DNA from: Clostridiales bacterium
GTDB taxonomy: Bacteria; Bacillota; Clostridia; Oscillospirales; Acutalibacteraceae
Assembly: GCA_022791355.1 (NCBI GenBank)
Contig: JAAVYX010000142.1
Coordinates: forward strand, 1 to 14,711
DNA length: 14,711 nucleotides
Direction: 5' to 3'
Shown here: piece by piece, positions 1-6,231 of the stretch
Layout: each line of letters starts with the position of its first letter
Position numbering within the stretch: the stretch's first letter is position 1
Program-made: the position numbers and the translations under genes
The notes under the pieces: model-generated
What the model saw: only the letters and a program-made list of their open reading frames with translations
Told to the model about the DNA's origin: nothing
Database searches by the model: none

Positions 1-125
1 CCGGGAGGCGCGTCTTTTACTTGCTTTGCCTTGCAAAGCATAATTTTTGTGAGGCCCTCGATGGGCCGAACGAAAATCTATACTTTTCTTCGCGCAAAGA
101 AAAGGACGTCGCGCCTCGCGACCGG
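1..125. repeat. Nested palindromic element, probably a dispersed repeat
   Basis: Four inverted repeats are nested here. The outer arms are CCGG (1-4) plus GAGGCGCG (5-12) against CGCGCCTC (110-117) plus CCGG (122-125). Inside lie an 8-bp hairpin TGCTTTGC-CTT-GCAAAGCA (22-40), a GGCCC/GGGCC hairpin (53-67) and CTTTTCTT/AAGAAAAG (83-90 with 97-104). No credible gene fits. Such a compact multi-hairpin layout is typical of small non-coding repeat elements in intergenic DNA. That identity is inference, and the element may continue past the left edge of the window. Confidence 0.45.
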
Positions 126-266
126 GGAATGGAGAAATAAAAAAAGGATACCTGGCACGAAACCTCTATCTAAACTAAACAAGAAAAAGCAAATCTGCCG
201 TGACCACTAAACGAAACAAAAGAAGAGCCCATAAGCCTCCCCTTCAACCAAAATAAAAATAATAAT
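126..266. other. AT-rich gene-free stretch
   Basis: This stretch is purine- and A-rich on the plus strand and holds no credible gene. It contains one copy of a short dispersed repeat (164-196) listed separately. It lies downstream of the terminator of the minus-strand hydrogenase gene. I see no convincing promoter. Confidence 0.5.
164..196. repeat. Short dispersed repeat, copy A
   Basis: The blocks CTCTATCT, CTAAACAA, AAAA and AATCT recur in the same order and almost the same spacing at 11006-11039. Roughly 27 of 33 positions agree by eye. Both copies are intergenic. Function is unknown. Confidence 0.45.
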
Positions 267-294
267 AAAAAAACCGCCGGCAGAATGCCGGCGG
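267..294 (-). terminator. Rho-independent terminator of the group B hydrogenase gene
   Basis: A perfect 8-bp stem, CCGCCGGC (274-281) against GCCGGCGG (287-294) with loop AGAAT, is followed on the minus strand by seven T (267-273). It begins 8 nt after the hydrogenase stop codon, a textbook intrinsic terminator position. Confidence 0.92.
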
Positions 295-302
295 CCCCAA
301 AA

Positions 303-1766
303 CTATTTTTCATGCCGATGCACATCAATAACGTCCGCCCCTGCGGCCTTGACCGTCTCGCAAACCTCTTCCTTGCCGTTTTGATCCCGCTTCTTCTCAA
401 AAACCTTCCGGGACTTCATAAACTCGGTGAGATTGGCCGGTCCACCCATACAGCCGCCGTCGCACATCATACCTTCAATAAAGTCGACCTTCAGCCTCCC
501 GGCCTTCAGCTGTAACAGAGCCTTCTTGACCTCTTCCCGGCCGTTGCACTGCAAACAGTCGGCCTCCCGGCAGTCCATCTCCTCCAGCACCTTGGCCACG
601 GCCGCCGTCACGCCCCCCGACAGGGCGAATCCCTTACCGTAACGGGTTGCGTCGTCCGCCGCCGCCTCGGTTTCCTCCACCTCGATTTCCCGGGCCGCCA
701 GCATGGCGTAGAGCTCCTCAAAGGTCAGAACATAATCCAGCTCGCCCATGTAATGGGCCATGGCCTCGTTCTTCTTGGCGATACAGGGCCCAATAAACAC
801 CGTGACCGCCCCGGGATTCTCGGCCTTCACCAGCCGGTTGATGGCCATCATGGGGGAAACGGTGGTGGATACGTTGGGCAGCAGGGCGGGATAATGCTTG
901 GCAATGGCGCTGACAAAGGCGGGACAGCAGGAGGAGGTCATGGGAACGCCCTCGTCCATATGCTCCTTGAGCTCCTGGGCCTCGTTGAAGGCCACCATAT
1001 CGGCGCCCAGCGCCACCTCCACAACCTCCGAAAAACCCAGCTTCCGAATGGCCGCCTTAATGGCCGGCAGTCCAAAGGCCCCGAACTGTCCCTCAATAGA
1101 AGGAGCAACCATGGCAATCACATGCTTGTCTTCATCCACTAGCTGGTCGATGACGTTGGTCATCATGGAAACGTCCGAAATGGCGCCGAAGGGGCAGCCG
1201 GCCACGCAGGCCCCGCAGTTGATACACTTGGCGGGATCGATGGTGGCGATGTCGTTGTCGTCCATACTGATGGCGTTCACCGGGCAGCTGATCTTACAGG
1301 GCCGCTCGATGTCCACAATGGCGTGGTAGGGACAGGCCGCCACGCACTTGCCGCACTTGCGGCACTTTTCCTTATCGATAACCGCCCCGTGCTTGCCGGT
1401 GGTGATCGCCCCGAAGGGGCAGGCCTTAACGCACTTCTTAGCCAGGCATCCCTGACAGTTCTGGGTCACCGTGACCTCCGAAATGGGACAGCCCTCGCAG
1501 GCGCAGGGGATCACATGAACCACCTGACTGGGGTCGGAATCGGTATACATAACCTCCCTGGGCAGCTTACCCATCCCCATGCGCACCCGCTGGCGGACGA
1601 TTTCCCGTTCCCGGTATACGCAGCAGCGGAAATTGGGCTTGATACCCGAAATGATCTCGTAAGGAATCTGATCGTAGGACTTATACAAATCGCCGGCAAA
1701 GGCGTGTCTGGCCGTGGCCTTGAGCACCTCGTGCTTGATGAGTACAATATCGGTAACCTGTTCCAT
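303..1766 (-). CDS. Group B-type [FeFe] hydrogenase, ferredoxin-linked, catalytic
   Basis: A 487-residue iron-only hydrogenase that should interconvert protons and H2 at an H-cluster in the cytoplasm, probably with ferredoxin. The N-terminal half is rich in [4Fe-4S] motifs: Cys88/90/93, Cys104/107/112/116, Cys135/138/141/145, Cys157/161 and Cys181/184/187/191. The H-cluster loops are L1 TSSCCPAF (277-284), L2 IGPCIAKKNE (325-334, Cys328) and L3 EGMMCDGGCMGGP (431-443, Cys435 and Cys439). L2 with GPC and L3 ending in GGP rather than GGGxP fit group B (the Clostridium pasteurianum CpIII type) better than group A; the subgroup is my judgement from motifs. Both L1 cysteines, including the presumed proton-relay Cys280, are present, so it should be active. 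The ATG at 1766 was chosen over a TTG two codons upstream because an AAAGGA site lies about 10 nt before it. The gene has its own upstream region with a Rex-type operator. No maturase genes (hydEFG) are in the window. Confidence 0.88.
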   Translation of the reverse strand: MEQVTDIVLIKHEVLKATARHAFAGDLYKSYDQIPYEIISGIKPNFRCCVYREREIVRQRVRMGMGKLPREVMYTDSDPSQVVHVIPCACEGCPISEVTVTQNCQGCLAKKCVKACPFGAITTGKHGAVIDKEKCRKCGKCVAACPYHAIVDIERPCKISCPVNAISMDDNDIATIDPAKCINCGACVAGCPFGAISDVSMMTNVIDQLVDEDKHVIAMVAPSIEGQFGAFGLPAIKAAIRKLGFSEVVEVALGADMVAFNEAQELKEHMDEGVPMTSSCCPAFVSAIAKHYPALLPNVSTTVSPMMAINRLVKAENPGAVTVFIGPCIAKKNEAMAHYMGELDYVLTFEELYAMLAAREIEVEETEAAADDATRYGKGFALSGGVTAAVAKVLEEMDCREADCLQCNGREEVKKALLQLKAGRLKVDFIEGMMCDGGCMGGPANLTEFMKSRKVFEKKRDQNGKEEVCETVKAAGADVIDVHRHEK

Positions 1767-1864
1767 TGGCAAATCATCCTTTCCCGGCCGGTCGCCGGCC
1801 TCTCCCCGCCTCCCGCGGGGCTGGCGGACCGTCCTCCGCCCAGCTTCCTTCTTTCGACATATCT

Positions 1865-1894
1865 ATTGTACAACAGCCGCCCCGCCTTTGTAAA
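1865..1894 (-). promoter_or_regulatory. Candidate sigma-A promoter of the hydrogenase gene
   Basis: On the minus strand, TTTACA (1894-1889) and TACAAT (1870-1865) are separated by 18 nt, each one base from consensus. This predicts a start near 1858 and a leader of about 92 nt. A weaker alternative, -10 TATAAC (1935-1930), would place the Rex operator between its -10 and -35 positions. Sequence alone does not decide which is used. Confidence 0.55.
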
Positions 1895-1904
1895 TATGGG
1901 GTTG

Positions 1905-1920
1905 TTTCCAACACTGGAAA
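1905..1920. promoter_or_regulatory. Perfect palindrome beside the hydrogenase promoter
   Basis: TTTCCA-ACAC-TGGAAA is a perfect 6-bp inverted repeat with a 4-nt spacer. It lies 11 nt upstream of the candidate -35 box and 18 nt from the Rex-type site. It could be a second operator, or a hairpin at the 5' end of a transcript from the upstream promoter. I do not recognise the regulator. Confidence 0.4.
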
Positions 1921-1937
1921 GGCTGCTCGGTTATAAT

Positions 1938-1955
1938 TTGTTAAAAACTTAACAT
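1938..1955. promoter_or_regulatory. Rex-type operator
   Basis: TTGTTAAAAACTTAACAT matches the clostridial Rex consensus TTGTTAANNNNTTAACAA at every defined position except the last. Rex is the NADH/NAD+-sensing repressor of fermentation and hydrogenase genes in Firmicutes. The site lies upstream of the group B hydrogenase and overlaps one of its two candidate promoters. The rex gene itself is not in this window. Confidence 0.8.
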
Positions 1956-1979
1956 AAAAATGTTTTTCCACTGCAAGAC

Positions 1980-2006
1980 GGCGCGGAAAGATGCGTTTCC
2001 CGCGCC
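1980..2006 (-). terminator. Terminator-like hairpin after the phosphatase gene
   Basis: GGCGCGGAAA (1980-1989) pairs with TTTCCCGCGCC (1996-2006, one bulged C) about 17 nt after the phosphatase stop codon. The following minus-strand sequence has only a short, broken T-run, so termination may be partial. It separates the sensor operon from the hydrogenase regulatory region. Confidence 0.5.
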
Positions 2007-2023
2007 GCCTTTGCATATTCGCG

Positions 2024-3205
2024 TTAATAATACTTGATCTGCACCACTTTTCCGGCCTGCCGCATCATGGCGGCCAGCTCGTCGAGCAGACGGAGCTTGA
2101 TGCTTAAATCCACCGGCAGGTTGGGGTTTTGGTGGGCGGGGTTGATGGCCTTGCCGATAAACATACACAGATGGGTGCAGTTTTCAATCAGCATCTTGGC
2201 AATCAGACCCGCGCCGTTTTTCTCATCCAGCCTTTTCAGGTTCTCCTCGGCGGTGGGGTCGGCCAAGTAACTGCGGATGATCTCGTTGGCCACCCGCAGG
2301 GTCAGCACGCCCTCGGTGGTCAGGTCGACGCCGGGAATACGGCCGATGGCCGGCAGGGTCCCGTCGGCGTCGAAAAACAGGTCGGTGGTCACCTCGGTCC
2401 CCAGCTCCCGGGCCACCAGGTTGCCCGAGCTGCCGCCGCAGACCATCTTCAGCCCTTCCTCGGACATGAACTCGGTCACCATACGGCCGTCGTCCTCCCG
2501 CAGCTTGGGCGGACCGGACAGCATACTCACCACCTGCTGAGGGATGACCTTGACCATAGCCACGGTGGTATCGTCCCCCGGCTCGCTCATGTACAGGTCC
2601 TGACAGGCCCCGATAAGAGCGGCCGACATACGGGCGCTGGTCTCCTCGTCGGTGTAGTTTTCGGCCAGAAAATCGCAGACGCTCTCCCAGTTCCACCCCA
2701 GGTTGAGCACTGCGCCGATGCCGGCGAACATGACCCCGTCTGAGGTCAGGCATAAAAGGTCGTTGACCTGTAACTGAAAGGTGGATTCCCGGATGGTTTT
2801 GCCGGCGATTTCCCGCTCGGTGTAGTCGATGGGCATGACCATCCCGTCCCGCACGAAAATGCAGCCGGGACAGTCGAACTCGATCAGCTGGGCCAGCCCG
2901 TCGAACCGGAGCTTTAGAACCGAGAAGGTGGAGTAGGCCAGCCCCCGCACCTTACAGACCGGCAGGGTGTGAACGATGGTGTCCACCGTATCCTCCAAAG
3001 AGGCCCCGCCCTTCATCATGGTGGCGATGATCTTGGAGGTCAGGGTGGCCAGGATATTGGCCTTCACCCCGCTGCCCAGCCCGTCGGACAGCACGACAAG
3101 CACCCCGTCCTCAATGGGGGTCCATTCCACCTTGTCGCCGCACAGCTCCTCGTTTTTCTTATTGATGCTCTTGGAGCTTACGTCGTAAAATACTCTATTG
3201 CTCAT
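2024..3205 (-). CDS. SpoIIE-family PP2C-type protein phosphatase with an unassigned C-terminal half
   Basis: A 393-residue cytoplasmic protein without membrane segments. Residues 1 to about 222 form a SpoIIE/PP2C phosphatase domain with the metal-binding motifs SDGLGSG (40-46), TSDG (154-157) and GDDTT (210-214), so it should be an active Mn/Mg-dependent Ser/Thr phosphatase. Residues about 225-393 are not a domain I recognise. They include CGGSSGNLVAREL (256-268) and a leucine-rich, probably helical end. The ATG overlaps the stop of the sensory hydrogenase as ATGA, so translation is probably coupled and the two act together. Phosphatases of this type are known neighbours of group C hydrogenases and are thought to carry their signal. 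The phosphorylated partner (an anti-sigma-antagonist-like protein or a kinase substrate) is not in the window. Confidence 0.85.
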   Translation of the reverse strand: MSNRVFYDVSSKSINKKNEELCGDKVEWTPIEDGVLVVLSDGLGSGVKANILATLTSKIIATMMKGGASLEDTVDTIVHTLPVCKVRGLAYSTFSVLKLRFDGLAQLIEFDCPGCIFVRDGMVMPIDYTEREIAGKTIRESTFQLQVNDLLCLTSDGVMFAGIGAVLNLGWNWESVCDFLAENYTDEETSARMSAALIGACQDLYMSEPGDDTTVAMVKVIPQQVVSMLSGPPKLREDDGRMVTEFMSEEGLKMVCGGSSGNLVARELGTEVTTDLFFDADGTLPAIGRIPGVDLTTEGVLTLRVANEIIRSYLADPTAEENLKRLDEKNGAGLIAKMLIENCTHLCMFIGKAINPAHQNPNLPVDLSIKLRLLDELAAMMRQAGKVVQIKYY

Positions 3206-4929
3206 TCCAATCCCTCTTTCGAGATCATGTCCTTGAGCTTGTTGAGGGTGACCTTGGTCTCGGCCGTGGTCTCGCCCAAAAGACTGGCGATTTCCTGGGC
3301 CACGGTCATCTGCTTGTCGATGACCTTCTGGGCCATCTCCACGCTCTCCAGCTTACGCTGCAAAACCCCCTGGCTGTGCTTCTCCTCCTCGGTGACGTCC
3401 CGGATAATACCGATGACGATATTTTGCTCCCGGACGTAAACCAGAGTCTGTTCGGTAATCAGCCCCAATTGGGGAATCTCCACCTTTTTGTCATAGGTGT
3501 TCAGCTGGGTGACAAAGGTCTGCTCAAAGTCCTTGTGATCCATGTATTCAAACAGGTAGCTGTGCAGCGCCTGCTTGCGGGTGACCCCGAACTGCTTCTG
3601 GGCGGCCAGGTTGCATTCAAGAATGCGCATATCCCGGTCCACCGCGATGATGCTGTTGGGTGTCACGCTTAGGGTGACGTTGGAAAGGGACTGGGTCAAA
3701 TCGCTGATATAGGGCATGCACATGAAAAGCTCGGCCTTTTTCTGATAAACGGCGATGGCCTTCTCCCGGCAGGTGGGATACCCACAGGAGCCACAGTTGA
3801 GCTCCTTGTCTGGGGTGGGCTTGCCGATCTCGCTCAAAATCTTGCGGATGGTGACTTCATCCGGGACGTCAGCCTCTATCGGCTGGGGCTTAAAGACCTT
3901 GCCCATAGCCACCGCCGGCTCGTCCTCGCCGTCCGGCCGCTCTCCGGCCGCCTCCCCGGCGTACTTCTCCACTTGTAGACGGGAGGCGTAGGTCCCGCCC
4001 TGTTCGGGCCGCAGGGGCCCGTTGATACAGCCCTCGGGACAGGCGTTGAGCTCGGCAAATACCGGACCCTCCACCTTGCCCTGCCGCACCTCGTCCAAAA
4101 AGGCCCGGACATTGTCCAGCCCGCTGACCCCCACAAAGGCGTAGTCGGCGGCCGACAGGGCCTTTTTATCGGTATCCAGCCGCTCGATATCCCGGACAAT
4201 GCCATGATCCATGGGGTAAATACGGGAGAAGGAGGAGGGACGGTCGGGCCGGGCCTCCTCCTGCCCGGCGAGCTCGATATGCCCGGCCTCCAGCAGGTCC
4301 TCCAGCTGGCGGAAGGAAACAGCCCCGTCCACCGACTCGGGGTGGGAGGCGATTTCGGCTATTTTGGACAGGCAGGGTCCCACAAAAACGACCTTTACAT
4401 CCTGCCCCAGCCGCTCCTTGATGATGCGGCCGTGGGCCACTACAGGGGACACCACCGGCGCCACATACCCGGCAAGCTCAGGATAGTATTTGACCACCAG
4501 CTCGTTGACGGTGGGACAGCAGCTGGTGAGGAATATAGGCATACTCCCCTGCTCCATAATATCCCGATAGGCCTCGGACACGGCTTTGGCCCCGATGGCG
4601 GTTTCCTCCACATAGTCGAACCCGAGAGCCTTTAAGGCCCCGATGAGCTTATACCGGTTTTCATACCCGAAGGCTCCCACGTAGGACGGGGCCAGGCTGA
4701 CCGCCGTTTTCACCGACGGGTCCCGCAGCATGGCCAGAACGCCCTCCAGGGGATTGACCACCGCCTTGGCCCCCTGGGGACAGACGTTGACGCATTTGCC
4801 GCACAAAATACAGCCGTCGCTGATGACGTCCACCTGTCCGTCTATGTACCGAATGGATTTGACAACGCAGTTTTTCAAGCATTTATAGCAGTTTTTACAG
4901 TTGGCTTTTTTTACATGGATGTAGCCCAT
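3202..4929 (-). CDS. hydS: Sensory [FeFe] hydrogenase with PAS domain (group C, HydS-like)
   Basis: A 575-residue protein in three parts. Residues 1-55 hold two [4Fe-4S] motifs (Cys11/14/17/21 and Cys40/43/46/50). Residues 70 to about 310 form the H-cluster domain: L1 TSCCP (135-139), L2 GPCLSKIAE (184-192) and L3 ELNACPEGC (293-301). A four-cysteine Fe-S motif follows (Cys379/382/387/404), then a PAS domain (about 418-515) and a short helical tail. Hydrogenases ending in PAS are classed as group C and are proposed H2 sensors rather than bulk catalysts; no H2-sensing test can be read from sequence. L3 has Asn295 where catalytic enzymes have Met, while L1 keeps both cysteines. The ATG at 4929 has GGAGGG 6 nt upstream and is preferred to a GTG ten codons earlier. 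It is co-transcribed with the [2Fe-2S] protein before it and the phosphatase after it. Confidence 0.87.
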   Translation of the reverse strand: MGYIHVKKANCKNCYKCLKNCVVKSIRYIDGQVDVISDGCILCGKCVNVCPQGAKAVVNPLEGVLAMLRDPSVKTAVSLAPSYVGAFGYENRYKLIGALKALGFDYVEETAIGAKAVSEAYRDIMEQGSMPIFLTSCCPTVNELVVKYYPELAGYVAPVVSPVVAHGRIIKERLGQDVKVVFVGPCLSKIAEIASHPESVDGAVSFRQLEDLLEAGHIELAGQEEARPDRPSSFSRIYPMDHGIVRDIERLDTDKKALSAADYAFVGVSGLDNVRAFLDEVRQGKVEGPVFAELNACPEGCINGPLRPEQGGTYASRLQVEKYAGEAAGERPDGEDEPAVAMGKVFKPQPIEADVPDEVTIRKILSEIGKPTPDKELNCGSCGYPTCREKAIAVYQKKAELFMCMPYISDLTQSLSNVTLSVTPNSIIAVDRDMRILECNLAAQKQFGVTRKQALHSYLFEYMDHKDFEQTFVTQLNTYDKKVEIPQLGLITEQTLVYVREQNIVIGIIRDVTEEEKHSQGVLQRKLESVEMAQKVIDKQMTVAQEIASLLGETTAETKVTLNKLKDMISKEGLE

Positions 4930-4997
4930 CTTCAACCCTCCGTGCAAGAACGTTTTCACATAACGCTTTTGTTAGAGCGCGGGTTTGCAGCCCCGCC

Positions 4998-5240
4998 CTA
5001 AAGCGCCTCGATGACCTGTGTCTGGAAAAAATCCTCCACGTTTTCAGGGGTCACCGCATGAACGGTCTCGCCGATGCGCACGCAGACGCCGGGGTCGGCG
5101 CAGTGCCCCATACAGAAGGAGCCCTTGAGCTCCACCAGCTCGCCCAGCTGATTTTGGGCGATCAAGTCCTTCAGCCGGCCGATGATCTCCCGGGAGTTGT
5201 GCAGATGACAGGAGCTGCCGACGCAAACCATGATTTCCAT
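4998..5240 (-). CDS. Small thioredoxin-fold [2Fe-2S] protein (NuoE/HydC-like)
   Basis: An 80-residue protein with the four-cysteine pattern of thioredoxin-like [2Fe-2S] ferredoxins: Cys6-x4-Cys11 in CVGSSC, then Cys43-x3-Cys47 in CMGHC. Cys53 is additional. It is much shorter than full NuoE (about 160 residues), lacking the N-terminal helical part. It is the first gene of the sensor operon, 68 nt before hydS, so the likely role is electron transfer to or from the sensory hydrogenase (inference). The ATG at 5240 was chosen because GGAGG lies 8 nt upstream and the cysteine motif starts just after it. An in-frame extension of 28 codons has no comparable support. Confidence 0.82.
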   Translation of the reverse strand: MEIMVCVGSSCHLHNSREIIGRLKDLIAQNQLGELVELKGSFCMGHCADPGVCVRIGETVHAVTPENVEDFFQTQVIEAL

Positions 5241-5365
5241 ACAATAAGCCTCCGTATCCAAAATGTAAGCCGGCGGATGTCCGTCAGCCTGAATCCAAAT
5301 GCTGTGCGTGGGACCGTTTGGCAAAATAAACGATAGAGAAACCGACAGGATTTATATTTATGGTC

Positions 5366-5394
5366 ATTATAGCATTACAGTCTTTTCTTGTCAA
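5366..5394 (-). promoter_or_regulatory. Consensus sigma-A promoter of the hydrogen-sensor operon
   Basis: On the minus strand, TTGACA (5394-5389) and TATAAT (5371-5366) are separated by exactly 17 nt, a perfect housekeeping promoter. The predicted start is near 5359. No Rex-type site is seen here, so strong expression that does not depend on Rex is expected. Confidence 0.9.
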
Positions 5395-5490
5395 CGGCTG
5401 CAAAGTTGGGTCGAAAAAAGAAAAAGATATGGGACGCTAATCCTAGTCAGCATAACATACACGCTGCGTCAAGCGGAAAAGCAGTAAAAC

Positions 5491-5520
5491 ATCACAATAA
5501 AAATTCTATATTTTTGTGAT
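5491..5520. repeat. Imperfect inverted repeat upstream of the dockerin gene
   Basis: ATCACAA (5491-5497) and TTGTGAT (5514-5520) flank an A/T-rich core that continues the symmetry imperfectly. A second element, GTGAT-TTCAG-ATCAC (5571-5585), lies closer to the gene. Both could be operator sites of one regulator. Confidence 0.35.
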
Positions 5521-5529
5521 AATAGCGCA

Positions 5530-5558
5530 TTGCGATTTGGTAAAATATGGTATATCCT
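5530..5558 (+). promoter_or_regulatory. Weak candidate promoter of the dockerin gene
   Basis: TTGCGA (5530-5535) and TATCCT (5553-5558) are 17 nt apart, each four of six to consensus. A start near 5565 would place the GTGAT/ATCAC palindrome (5571-5585) just downstream, where a bound protein would block transcription. Low certainty. Confidence 0.3.
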
Positions 5559-5618
5559 AATTTTTGCCAAGTGATTTCAGATCACAAGGTGAATTTTACA
5601 AAATGGGAGGACAAAAAC

Positions 5619-6134
5619 ATGAATATGAAAAAAAGAGTAGCCCTGGCCTTGTCGGCCGTCTTCGTCCTGTCCGCAGGAGCCGTGGCTTCAGCGGGCACGC
5701 CCACCTATGACAGATATACAATCCGGGGCGAATATGTTACCAATGTCAAAAAGAATACGACCCTGTCCATACTACACTCATATATGAGTTATAATCTGCC
5801 TTATGACAACAGTAATTATACGGCCTCCTTGTCCAAGATATGCGACGCAAACGGGAATTTATTATACAGCTCGTCCTATACGACAAACGGGAGCCTCAAG
5901 GTCAAAACCGGCATGAAGCTGGTCTATGACAACGGCTTCACCTATGAAATCTCCATTCCGGGCGACGTTAACGGAGACGGTGCGGTCGATATTAACGATG
6001 TGGCGACGGCCACTAAGCATACCGGCGGACATATTCAATTAACCGGCGCGGCATTTTTAGCGGCGGATTTGGATAAGGACGGTATTCTTAGAGAAGATGA
6101 TATAAGTTTAATCGCTAAGGAAATGAACAAATAA
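5619..6134 (+). CDS. Small secreted protein with a C-terminal type I dockerin
   Basis: A 171-residue exported protein. A classical signal peptide (MNMKKR, hydrophobic core, AVASA then GTP) suggests cleavage after about residue 25. The middle (about 26-115) is Tyr/Ser/Asn-rich and not recognised; no catalytic domain is evident. The C-terminus has two dockerin-type calcium loops: DVNGDGAVDINDV, and the partner DLDKDGILREDDI. The segment before the first loop resembles the small beta-rich lead-in often seen before clostridial dockerin repeats. Type I dockerins bind cohesins, so it could dock to a scaffoldin or cell-surface protein, but no cohesin is in the window. The ATG at 5619 has GGGAGG 8 nt upstream; an earlier in-frame start at 5547 would destroy the signal peptide. 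Confidence 0.83.
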   Translation: MNMKKRVALALSAVFVLSAGAVASAGTPTYDRYTIRGEYVTNVKKNTTLSILHSYMSYNLPYDNSNYTASLSKICDANGNLLYSSSYTTNGSLKVKTGMKLVYDNGFTYEISIPGDVNGDGAVDINDVATATKHTGGHIQLTGAAFLAADLDKDGILREDDISLIAKEMNK

Positions 6135-6199
6135 CACAGCTCCGTCGCTGGTTCCGTTCAACATGGCTCTTCCCTTTCACAAAACTATCCCCAGCATAG

Positions 6200-6230
6200 A
6201 AAAAGCGCCCGCAATCAGCGGGCGCTTTTT
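6200..6230. terminator. Bidirectional terminator between the dockerin gene and mglC
   Basis: AAAAAGCGCCCGC (6200-6212) pairs perfectly with GCGGGCGCTTTTT (6218-6230) around loop AATCA. The A-run and T-run allow termination from both sides. It begins 2 nt after the mglC stop and 66 nt after the dockerin stop, and serves both convergent genes. Confidence 0.93.
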
Positions 6231-6231
6231 C

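Larger units (their letters stand above)
1773..2023 (-). promoter_or_regulatory. Regulatory spacer and leader of the group B hydrogenase gene
   Basis: This 251-nt spacer separates the hydrogenase from the phosphatase gene. Read toward the hydrogenase it holds the phosphatase terminator-like hairpin, a Rex-type operator, a second palindrome (1905-1920), a good promoter (1865-1894), and a GC-rich leader with the stems GGCCGG/CCGGCC (1786-1800) and CCCCG/CGGGG (about 1804-1820). Together these suggest that the catalytic hydrogenase is transcribed separately from the sensor operon. Confidence 0.6.
5241..5618. other. Divergent intergenic region between the sensor operon and the dockerin gene
   Basis: This 378-nt spacer holds the strong minus-strand promoter of the hydrogen-sensor operon with a leader of about 118 nt. 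Its right half is AT-rich with several GTGAT/ATCAC elements upstream of the dockerin gene. I see no RNA gene, riboswitch or further coding sequence. Confidence 0.6.

Noticed and set aside
61..216. Possible 51-codon gene beginning at the ATG at 61
   Set aside because: It overlaps the nested palindromes, has no ribosome site, and codes for a Lys/Arg-rich string without protein-like features.
1323..1952. Plus-strand open frame of 209 codons opposite the hydrogenase N-terminus
   Set aside because: It lies opposite cysteine-rich ferredoxin motifs and runs into the regulatory spacer; no start signals or protein-like features.
2129..2743. Plus-strand open frame of 204 codons opposite the phosphatase gene
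   Set aside because: It is the complement of a well-supported phosphatase, with His/Gly-biased composition and no ribosome site.
4930..4997. Terminator between the [2Fe-2S] gene and hydS
   Set aside because: Only a 5-bp GCGGG/CCCGC stem without a U-tract is present in a 68-nt gap, so co-transcription is more likely.
5491..5520. Second Rex site upstream of the dockerin gene
   Set aside because: The half-sites are ATCACAA...TTGTGAT, the reverse arrangement of the Rex consensus, and the spacing is wrong.
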